64,000 bases of DNA from Undaria pinnatifida (lineage: Eukaryota; Sar; Phaeophyceae; Laminariales; Alariaceae). The stretch spans positions 2,082,609 through 2,146,608 of the forward strand of contig JABAKD010000015.1 in the NCBI GenBank assembly GCA_012845835.1. Reading direction: 5' to 3'. The translations under genes were made by a program, and so were the position numbers. The notes beneath the pieces are model-generated. The model had not been told where the DNA came from. It searched no databases and saw only the letters and a list, made by a program, of their open reading frames with translations. Of this stretch, positions 39,701-51,700 are shown in pieces. The number at the start of each line of letters is the position of its first letter. Position 1 is the first letter of the stretch.

Positions 39701-42700
39701 AACGACTACTCCGTGGTCGCGCAAGCTGGTGGTGCACCAATCATTAACGCTTCTCGTGATGCAACGACCAACGGAAGGGTCTCGGTCGAGCGAGTTGTTG
39801 AAGCGGCTAGTCCCGTGGTGCATCGAGTTCTGATTGCAGCTGCGTCGACGTTGGATTCAACGGGCTCATTTGAGCTGACCCTGGAAGGAATCGTGACCCG
39901 TCCTATTTCCGTGGATACATCAGCGTACCATTTACAGAACGTGAGTGTGTTTACGGTGTTTTGAGCTCGGATCATTCGTACCTCCTGTTATCAATTACTA
40001 TTAAACCGGTGAAAGAGGGTGCCCACGTCGGACACATCCCCTACCCCATTGACCCGGGCTAGTGCACGTTGTTGATGCTGTAATCGTTTTTGTTCTTGCT
40101 GACATTTTTTCAAACGCGCCGTCCGTGTTCCAACGCCTGCGTCCAAAACTACAGGTATTACGGGTAGATTTTTCCTCGCTCGGGGCTCAGCCAATTGTTG
40201 CCTCTGTCGGGGCGTCCGACCTTCGTCTTGCTGGCGACCACCGTGCCTGGGATATTTCGTGGGTGTCCATCCCCGGGAACACAATGGAGAGCGCTAACTT
40301 TTCCTGCGCTGGAAACAACATCACCGCTGCCTACACCGGGGAAGGCGTCTACACGGGAGGGAAGGGAATTTGTACAACGTCCATCATCGCGGCAGCAGCT
40401 GGTGGCTCCCCAGTTTCCGGCTCGTTTACTCTCACGACTGTGTCAACCTCAAATGGAAGCGATGCATACGTTTATGGCGGGGCATCAGAGACAACTGAGT
40501 CTCTCGCATTTAATGCAACGTCGTCCCAAGTGCGGGCGGCTCTTGAAGCTTTGGGGGGCGTTGCAACGGCCGACGTCGAACTCCTAATGTCTCTACCGGG
40601 GAGCCGTGGTGGGGGGAGTACCTATCTCGTCACGTTTCCTGGTGCGTCGGGGGCTTCATCCCCGTTTGGTGGCCTCTCTGTGACGGCTTCGTCAGCAGGT
40701 CTTAACGGGACTGGGGTAGCCGCGACGGTGCGCGAAGTGTACCCAGGGTCACGGTGGGGCGGAGAATTCGGGCTTTCTCTTGGAGGCTTGCAAGGATCGT
40801 CGTTGCCGTTTGACGCGAATGCGGAAGACGTGCAAGAGGTTGTCGACGCTCTGATATATTCCGTGGGTGGGGAGGCGGGGGGTGTCACAGTGCAGAGAGA
40901 GGAGGTGGAAGCGGGGTATCGCTGGGCTGTCACATTTTCTGGAGGCGACGGTGTGGGTGGGAACATGGATCTTATGGAGGTGAGTAGCGGTTGGATGGTG
41001 GTTACGGTATGCTTTATGAACATATGTTATTCGTAGCACTCTACCGATGTTTATAAAAACGAGACGCACGCTACGGCAGCTTTGAATCATTTTTTTCTGG
41101 GGCTTCTCATTGGCGGAACTCTATCACATACCCAAAAATTGACGTTGAAAATATATAAAAGTGTAAACATGGAAGTGTCACCCGATGAGCAATCTCCGTG
41201 GCCTAGGTATGTAACGCATAGCATTGTAAAACGCAAATGGTATCCCAACAATGTTGGGTAGAGCTTGTCGGTTGAGGGGTATCGTCAGTAAGAAAAAGTG
41301 TGGCCAGAAAGTGAAACTCATGTCGTAGGACGCGTTTGAGGTTGCTTCGGTTCCGCTTACGGTGGCCCCACTGTTCGTAATGAAATATTTGGGAGCTGCA
41401 ATCCGCGTTGTTGGCAACGTCATACCGCCACGCGGCTTCTATCGGGTATGCACAGGGTCCATGAAACGGCTTGGAACGCATGAGTAGTATTTGAACCAAA
41501 AGGCGGCGACGCAAAGAATGTCTCCCCGGGCTTCAAGAAGGCCTCTTGGCTGTACGGAGAAAGTTGTGCTGAATATCGGCGAATAAATGCGGCAGTAATT
41601 TCCCTGCGTGAGTATCTGGTTATCACAGCAGAGAGGCATCATTGACTCCCAAGCTATATTGATCAAAGCGAAGGGATGGTTACGTCATAATTTTTGTCCG
41701 ACGTGTTGCAGGTGGCGTGGTCAGCACTTCACGGAACCGATGGCAGGGTACAAGTGTATCGCGTCTCCGACGCAGCAGACCCTCCAGGAGGGACGTTTAC
41801 GCTGGCATTCGACGGGAAGACCAGCCCACCACTTCCCTGGAACGCGAGCGCCATAGCCGTCGAGGCGGCATTAGAGTCCTTACCAGCAGTGGGAGATGTC
41901 ACGGTTCGCGGGTATGCGGGTGCTGCCGCTAACAATTCACCCTCCGCGGTAGCAACCTGGCTCGTGGAGTTCACCACCCTGGGTACGCCTAGTAACGTAG
42001 GAGATATCCCATTGCTCGAAGCTGACGGGTCGTTTTTGACAGGTACCGCGGTAAGAGTAGAAGTGGAAGAAGTGAGCGCTGGCTGCTGCGCCGTGGATGT
42101 AAGTGCGAACGGTGGTGCAGACTACACGAGTGTTTCCGGCAGCGAGGTCAGCCGCAGCGCCTTTCGCTACCAGGACAGGGCTGTGGTAAACACAGTTACG
42201 CCAAACGCGGGCCCTACTTCGGGTGGGACACCCATCGTCGTATCGGGTACCGGATTCGATTTGCCTACGACTGTAGCGGGTTTCGACTTTGTTTGCGTGT
42301 TCGGCGGCCATATTGAGTCACATGCGGTCAAGGTTAACTCCACGGCGGCGATTTGCACATCCCCGGCCATACCACGGCTAGAGCAGGGCGCCATGTCCGT
42401 TGCTCTTCGCTGGCCGGGATCGGTCGATCTATCGTCGACCACAGCGGTGTTTACATACTTCGAAGACGTGACGCTTGAGGAGCTCATTCCCCGTCGCGGA
42501 TCCAACGACGGAGGCTATGCGATAGCAGTAACTATCGGTCGGGGCTCGTTCGAGGCGAAGGGAATCAACCCCACGTGTATCACCGAAATCCGACTACCCA
42601 GTAATACGACCAGCGGCTACACGTCGCACGAGGTTGCTGCTTTTGCTTCGGCATTTTCAAAAGCACCTGGATGGATTTCTACCTTGGAGGAAACGGAACA

Positions 42701-45700
42701 ACGCGTTTTGAACAAAGAGGTGTACGTCTGTGACATCCCGGGTCTCGACGAAATACATCCAGAAATAAATATTGATGGGTGGCTAGACAGAGATTGGGGT
42801 GCCCTTGCCCTCATCAGTCTGTCGGGAAACGGGGGAGTTAACGTTACGGGGCCGTTAATTTTTACGTACGCTCCCATGCCTACTGTGCTTGCGGTGGAGC
42901 CAAGGCTGGGAGTGACTGGGGGTGGAACCTCGGTGATCGTGCACGGAGCACGATTTCGGCCGCCGCAAGGAGGTTACGACGCAAACGAATTGTTGTGCCG
43001 TTTCGGTCACACGACTACAACGCCAGCTCGATATATATCGGATAGTGCCGTAGAATGCACGTCGCCCCCGCACACCAACGTGCCAGCAGTGATGTCCGTC
43101 GCGGTAGAGAGCGCGTTCGTTTTCCACGAAAAACAAGAAGTGCTGCTGAGGATCCCTTCGCCGATGGGAACGCCCCCAAATGGTACCGCGCTTTCGCCGT
43201 TGTCGGTATCGGGGACTTGGACACTTTCTCTCGAAGATTTCGAAACCGATCCTATGGAGGCAAATGTTACCGCTGGTGATATGTCCTTTGCGCTGTCGGC
43301 GCTGCCAAACATCGGCAATGCGACCGTAACCGCGGACAGCCGCTCAGTTTCTGACCCGTACGCAGGACTCTCATGGAACGAGACGGCATTTGATGTTTAT
43401 TTTAGCACTAGGAGTGGGGACATTCCGATGCTCTCGGCCGACCAGTCAGACCTTCGGTTGAACTATTTCGGCGATACTGTGGCGGGTGAATCTGAATCGG
43501 CCGAAGACGCACGAGGTTTACCAGTGCTTACACCCGAAGTGCTAATACGCGTAGTGGAGGAAGGACACGGTGGTAATGGAAGCGTTCGCGAGGTGCAGAT
43601 GCTGAAAACGAACAGGTCGGGACTGTTGGCGGAGGTTCAAGCGGTGACGGTTGCGACACATGGGTCGCCAGCTGCAGAGGTCAGAAATATCACTGCACAT
43701 TCGCGGAATCAGTCACATTCGGTCAAACGGGTGGTTCGTTGCGTTCAAGTTGAGACAACACCTTACACTGGCCATAGCAAGAGTAATCGCGCGACAAGAG
43801 ATGTATATCCACCACCGTCCAACCGTGTAATCGTGTCTTATGCTTATCCCGCTGCTTTCTTCGGCGAATTCTCAGCCATCAGTACACCTTTTCAATATCA
43901 TGTGTTAGATTTGGTTGTGTATACTGTTGACCCTTGATAGAATACACCACTGGGGTCTATTTCTAGCATCATATATAAATGTATCACCAGATGCTTTCTT
44001 CTCCCATTGGCAGGTTCAAGTGGTTACCTTGTCAGCTGACGCAGCCCTTTCAGGGGCGTTCACGGTCACCTACCCGGGGATCGGCTCCACCGAACCCCTC
44101 GCGCATGACGCCTCCTCGGAAGTATTTGCGTCAGCCATTCGGGCGCTGGGTTCCGACATCGGAAGGGAGGTAACAATTTCCCGTTCCCGTACAGGAGTTC
44201 GCGGGTACGCTTGGACGGTAACATTTGAAGACCTTGAGGCTGGGAACCGCCCCCAACTAGTCGCTACCGCCAACAGCTCCCTGGAAACCCGCGCAAGCGA
44301 TGGTGTGTTCCTCTTGAAGGTCGAGACCGTAACGGATGGGGTGGGGGTGATACGTGGAACGTTCGACATCGCGTTTGGTGAGGATGAGATCGGGGGTTAC
44401 GCCCAGTCTACGGGACCGTTGTCGTACGATGTGTCTGCGCGTGAGGTGGAGGTGGCGGTAGAGGCTCTGTCCGGCGTCGGCGATGTGACCGTAGGTGTGA
44501 AACTGTTGGATGGTGGAGATCGTGGTCGGATTTTTACGGTGACGTGGCCCGCGAGTCGAGGGAACGTGCCGTTGCTTCGCGTTAACGGGTCGGGACTGAC
44601 CCCGACAGCTGAAGAGGCTGGGGAATCCGAAGCAGCAGTGGCATACGTGAACGAGGTTGGTGATATGATGTTGCGATGCGTGGTACGATAGGGTAGCACT
44701 TTTGGATCATACCGTTTCTGATAGACAAGGCTCGCCATTTGAGGTATTACCTAATGCCGTCGAAATGTGGATGTGATTCCCAGTATCATTCGCTACCGGG
44801 TGTATACCTAGGCCGTGAGATTGCTCCTCGAGGTAAGCGTACAATTTTTATCCGCGTAAGGTTTTGGGTGAGAAGTTCAGCTCCTCAAGCGCGGAGCCCC
44901 AGAAAAGTTTAGTTGCGCGCCTACTACATTACGTGTTCTAAATATTTGAAGGCAATAGCAATGTCCCTGCCGATAGACCGGGCCGCTCCTTTTGGCCGTA
45001 CGAATCAGCCAAACGCCGAGACGCGATGATTTGTTCGATCCTTCTTTCGAGTTAGTCCCTTACTTTTTTTGTATCATCGGACGTTGTCGAAAGCCAAGTA
45101 TCGGCTGCAAGCATCGCGAATGGTAATGTCGCCCCCCGCCCACACACGCGTGCTACGGTAGATGTAGTTTTTTTTGGCGATATAAAAAAAACACAATTGA
45201 GGCTCCTTAACCTAGTATAGCTGGAATGTCATTTTGTTCTTCATTTTTGTTTTATACCTTACTGTAGGACATTCATGATGTTATTCATGGGGTTGCACTT
45301 TGGTTGTTTTCTACTCCACTTTTTGGATGGGGTATAGAGCTCCTCACGTGAGGAGTAGTACTAGAAAGTGAATGGTGCGCCTCTACCGTAGCATGCGTCT
45401 ACAATTACTTCCTCGCGCGCCTGCCCATTAACAGACGGTAAACGGAACGGGTACGGTGGGAGGCGAGTTTTACCTTGTCGCAGGAACCAACGCCTCAGCC
45501 CCGATAGCTTACAATGCTTCGGCATCAGAACTGGCTGAAGCCGTCAACGGTATGAAAGATTGGGGAGGCCTGGTACTTGCCGATCGTCGGGAGCTCCTCG
45601 AGGAAGACATGTTCGAATGGTACCTGACATTTTCTCCCATGAATGGAAATGTGGAACAGCTTCGGGTGAGGGGGCGTGAAACAATGTCGAAGTCCTGCAA

Positions 45701-48700
45701 ATATGATTGGTTGTCGTCGACCAAGTTGCTAGCGCTTGGTTATGGTACTATTTTTGCGATACCTGTCATCTATATAAGCCATTTAAACCATTTTAGCATG
45801 CGTTCATCCACCACCTTATTTACTGATTTGACGATTATTTTAAGGTGGCTAACATTAACCCATTCTTCGTTTTCTCGGCTGTATTTTATTTTTGATTTTC
45901 GACGATATATAGTTTTACTATAGCTGTCATTTCCGAGCCCCTTTTTCCCATTCATCATTTATTCAATTGCCACCTTGTCTAGGTGTTCAATAATTATGTT
46001 ATTGTAGTTATAGTCTCCGCGGTGATTTCAACTCGTTCATTATTCATTCAGCTGTCACCTAGTTTAATATTTAACGATCTCCTTATGGTAACCATCAAGT
46101 CCGTGATTTTTTTTACCATTCTTACCAATTCGTCATTCCATTGTGTACACGCCTTGATTACATATTCAATAATGATATCGCGCCAGTTTAAGCCATTCAA
46201 CATTCAGTCATATGCGACCGTGGTTATATATTCAATGATAAAACCATGCCGTATTAACCCGTTCACGATTAACTACCATTTACTGCCTTGTTTAGATATT
46301 CAACGACGACATCACGGGGCCCGAAGGATCCGCGATAGATGTCTACACTACTGTCAACGGCTCATTTGACCAGCTCTCTGGCAATTTCACTCTACAGTAT
46401 GGGGTTGAAAACGCCACTTGGCCCCTTCCCTTCAACGCCACGGCGGACGAGGTTGAGAGTGCTCTCGAGGTAAGAAAATCTCCACATCCATTATCACCAA
46501 GGCTATGGTATAATAGCATTGTATCCCCCAGTTCACTACCGCATGAATATCTCTGTATCTTACAGTCAAAAACGGGGTTTAAATCGCCTTGTTGGCGCAG
46601 CGTAACAAACAATTACCTGGTACTTGGTAGCAGTGTCTATCGCGAAACCGAAAAATTAAAAATGCAAGACACATTGGGTACCAACTCGCGCGAGGGGTTC
46701 TAATCCACCGAAAAAGGGGACCTTGAACGAGACCTCCCTAATATAGCCTCAAGTCATATTCATGAACTGGCTAAATGTGACGCGGCTCAAACAAGAAAAT
46801 ACTCTGTATAAACCGATGCGGTTTTCTTGTTCAGATATAGACCTATTCCGGCGTTTGTTTAGTCGGTATCCGGTATTTCTGTAGTCTAGTCCAAAGTACT
46901 TAATATCCGCATCCGGGCTCCATGCCCATTGGTACTTGATTCATTCATTCACTGTGTGCCTTATTTGAGCTTGATTCCAGGATGTATTTAGCCCACGTCG
47001 ACTAGCTTAGGCATTTTACCAAGGAAACCTGTCAGCAGCTGCTAACCTACGGTCACATCGTCATCAATACGCGAGAGATGTTATGTATTCAGTAACGCTT
47101 CCGTTGTTATCTAAATCATTGGTGCTGGATTTGGTAACTCCTCTTACGAATCCCCAACTTAAAACGTAAAGAAATACGCTGGGGCATTGGGGAACAGCAC
47201 AGCAACGCATCTCGTGGCTGTTGAAATACAGTAGAGGTATTCGGTCAAGCGCTCGGTGGCTGTTTAACCTCGTTGGGTGAGCATGACGGCGCTGTACCCG
47301 GCGTATTTTTGCCAGGCACTCGATGAGATCGGTGATGTTAATGTTACGGTGCAAGGGAGCTCTTTCAGAGAAGAAGGGCGGATAGGACGGCGATGGACCA
47401 TATCTTTTACCCCGCTGGGTAGCCCCGCACACGTGGGCTCAATACAGGTGACAACTTCTTCGTTTTCTGCCGTGTGCCGTACGGAATAAGTTGAGGATCC
47501 GATAAAAGACTGTTGTGACATTGCGTCGTAGCTGAAATCGAGTATGGTTTGGGATCACTGATGTCTCTCTGCTGCGACCTGCTGAATACTCTCACCCAGG
47601 GTTGTCGCTCCCGCATTGGTTACCTGACAGTCAAGGCTTAGCGTGACATGAGAACTCGAGAATCGCACAGAAAATGCTAAACGTGATAAAACAAGTCGAG
47701 GCACTGTATTGTTTCTGACCCTGACTCAACCCTAGTGTATTAATAGTGATGGTACTCTAGCACTGAAAACGTTACATACATCGTCGCCACGCTCTCACGC
47801 GGAACGCCATGCCCTTGGTGCCCCCCCCTGTTATATGCTCTTCCTCTCAAGAACAGCGACATACGCATACATTACGTCCACCCTGTTCTTTCAGCAGTGC
47901 TCTTAGCTGGAAGAGAACGTGCACAAAAAATATTGTCACGACGACCCCAAAACTTCATCATGTGTTCTTCACATACGAACCATGAAAATAATGTATGCAG
48001 CAACAAGTCGCTGTGGAATCATTCTGTTGTCGCTTTAGCTAGTGCGTAACGTTGGGGATCAATGAGGCATTCTCTGACATGATCAGCCGGAGGCTCTCTC
48101 CCAGGGCTGCTACACCAGCTTTGATTCACCCGTGATCAACACGGCATCTCGTCGCAGAGAGCAGTTACTCCGACCGAATAAACTACGAACGCGCTTTCCC
48201 TGATCCTCTCACAGACCTTAGGCATCGACGGTGGCCAACTTCAGGGGACGGGAGCTATGGGGATAGTCGATGCTATCCAGGTTGGCTATGGTCCCGCAGT
48301 TGGCGTGTCGGTCAGCTCGAATGGGGGATTAGGCTGGTCCACCGTTCCTAACGCAAGTTACACTACAACGGACAGAGAAAACGACGGTGACGGCGAAAAC
48401 ATGTTGTTCGAGTACTATCCTTCCTTCTTGCTGGGAAGCTTGGACCCGCCTAGTGGCCCTGCAATCGGCGGGACTGTGATTACCGTCTCGATTGCACCGA
48501 TGGCCACTGTCAATGTCACACCGGCGGCTACTGGTGGTCTCAACAGTACATCCCGCAGCGCCGGTACCCTTTCGGACGTTGGGTCAACGTGGCAGTTCTC
48601 GTTTGATCCCATCCGGGATGCTTCCGCAAAATGCTTTTTCAATTACACGGTTGTGGCGGCTACAGTGGTCTCAAACTCCTCGGTGGAATGTATCGCTCCG

Positions 48701-51700
48701 CCCACGGTTCCTGGAGGAGGTATTTCTTTTGTGCGGGTGTCCGTTAACGGGGCGGAGGTATTGGGCGGTTCCGCCACATCCGTCACTGACTCCAACGACA
48801 CCGCGGGCCATGCCGGGGGGAACATTCTACAGTTCTTTTACCTTCCAGATGAAGAAGATATGGCCTTATTTCCGGCATCTGGGCCAGTCAAAGGGGGTAC
48901 GCTAGTAGAGATCTCCAGCCGCCACATCGCTACCGCAGCAGGGGCGTTGTTCTTATCGCAAGCACCCAACAGCGACGATTCTTGGACGAACAGCAGCTAT
49001 TTCCCTTCGCTTTTACCCCCTTCCTCGGTAGTGTGCCTGTTTGGCAATGAAACTGCCGTAGCCGCATCTGGAGTTAACTTCCAGTGGGACGGCATTGTCG
49101 ACGCAGATGGACGCGAGACCGGGGTTGGCCGAATACTATGCGCATCCCCACCCGCGAAAAATGGCCTCCCTTCCGCAGTAGCGGTCAAAGTCTCCTTAAA
49201 TGGTGGGAAAGACTTCACGCCGAACGGGCCTCAGTTCCACTACCGACCGGAAGCGTACGTCTATAGTGTCGAACCAGCGTACGGACCGGTCACAGGCGGA
49301 AACCTCGTGCGAGTCGAAGGAGGTACCTATAGAGATGAGGATGTCGGAATGAAGGGTGGGGAGCAAATGGTGCGATGCAGGTTCGGCGATCATGAGGTTG
49401 GGGCGACGGTTTTAACGACGGGGTTGATATCGTGCCGCTCCCCGCCCATGACGTCTGTGCCTGAGCAGCAAGATATCGAGGTGCGGTCTCTTCAGGGCTT
49501 TTTTTTGCTTGTAGTTCGGGCGCGGATACTGCTAGTACCGGCAATCGTTTGGGATTTTCTGCTGCAAGTACTGTTAGTACTATTAATAGGTCGATTTAAG
49601 GAATTTGATGGTACCGCTGGAATTAACGAAAAAAAAGTCGATTATTTTTCCTCAAAAACGTGCGTGGGGTTCTAAAGGGGGCTAGGTGCAAGAGCCGGTT
49701 GTGCTAGGGTGTTTGGCACTGTAATTTACGAAAATATTTTTTGCGGATAAGATTGTGTCATTCGCTGTCAAGGTGTGATGGCATCCTATCTTGAAAGCTA
49801 TTTGTCTAGCGGTCCCCGTCGGTATCCAACCAGCTAGGTCATTATTCTTGCTTCTAGTATCTGGTTCGAGACGGCGTGTAAACCCAGCGATACATACCGG
49901 GGTTTCCACAGACCAGATCTGGGAAAGAAAGACCCCAAAGTCTGCGACTCAGAAAAAATCTGGAAAACATGTGGTAGGTATTTTCGTACACGATACGACC
50001 ATTTAACTAAAAAAACAACCCGCTACCTTTCATCATTATCTTTTGCTTTTCTTTGGGCTTCCTCGATCCAGGTTTGGACATTAGCGTGGGCCCCCGAGAT
50101 ACAAACGATCTCAGTGCTAGCAGACAAGCCCTCCCGCGAAGTCTTCAACATAACCACGGGCAGCGACAAGGTTTTTCCTGAAGTACAGTCGGTGACAGTC
50201 TCGTACGACGACGTGGACGAAGTCCAGACGATTACGACGCGGCAGGTACGTAGCCATAACCTCTAACCCTGAATAGGCCCATAGATCACCCACAGATTCA
50301 TAGTGAACCAGGGCTGCGGTAGGCGGAGCACTTTCAGAATTGTTTTTCAGCTACGAAAGGTACTAACGCGAGCGCTGTATACCTCTGTGCGTTTCGGCTT
50401 CGCGATGTTCACCCCCGCCGTGTAACAGTTGTTACGCGGTGCAAACTTAATACTTGTATGTCCGTGTTTGAGTGAGGTATTGACCTACACGCGTAGGTGG
50501 CCGAGCCTCGGTAGGCACAATAGGGGTGTAGTACTGTCATATCGTAGCCTTGGTCAGTGTTGACCCGCGGGTCTCCCATGCGTCGTCCATGGGTCATCCA
50601 AGTGTTTTTGGAAAGTGGTGGCCCATGGGTCTCCGATGGATGTCCCGTGGTGGTGTGTCCCATTGGAAACCAATAACACGTAAAAAAATGTACGTCACCC
50701 CAAATCTCTTGCCCTTCGTAAAAAAAGAGTATGATTGCGTAGAGACTTTGTCCCGCTCTTTTGGGCACGTCAGCAGTAGCATGCTTTGGCCGTAACATTT
50801 CTGACCGTCGGGGCTCTTCAATTGAGAAACTACCCATTGCCATAAGAATACAATTTCTGCTTTTCACACGAGTATTCCTTCCATGCTTAGGCTATACAGT
50901 TGTTCATCGTGTAAAGCGTACGATTTGTTTCAACATCAGTTTCTGGGTGAGGTATCAAGCTCAAGTGAGAAACCTTAGATTTGTTTTGGTACTTCTGCCA
51001 TCATGCCACGGGCCCACGTCTATTGCTGAACGTATCAACCGCTCGCTGATGTGTCGTTGTCAACGTGTCGTTGTCAATGCCAGGACCTCCTGTCGCCGGT
51101 GGAGGTAACCGTGTCTCTGACGGTGGAGGCGTCCCAGCCAGAAATACAGGAGCTGCGGCTAACGGCAGACTATACGCGCGAAGTTCAGTCGATCGTTGTG
51201 AAACCTTTCGCTGTGGATGGATCAGCGTCAGCACTGACTTCAGAGGTTGCGGAACAGCAGTTTGTCACTGTCGAGGTGGGTGGGGACACATGCCACGGTG
51301 GGGGTAGTGCTTCAGCCATTTAGACCTGTACCCACATTTTCCGGCACGAGAGTAGTTGAATTAGTGGGGAAGATAATTCTTGGCAATTCTAAAAGGGTTA
51401 AAGCTTCTAAGGCTGCTCACTCGGGGAAATCAACACCCCCAAAATCTGATTTTGATAAATTAGGTGTCATACGCTTAACCCATGGCTCGGGAATCTGGTT
51501 AATAACAATTTAAAAACCGTTGTTTGGTAGTTTATCCAGTTGGGGAACCCCGTCAGTCGGTGATGTTTCGGCCAAAATGTGTTACTCCTACCATAGCACA
51601 CGCCAAGTGAGGAGCTGCGGGGCTGAGGCCGGAAGGTCGGAACGTATATATAGTATGTCTGAGACGGCGAGGCAGATCCGTTAAGATGGTCATCGTTGTT

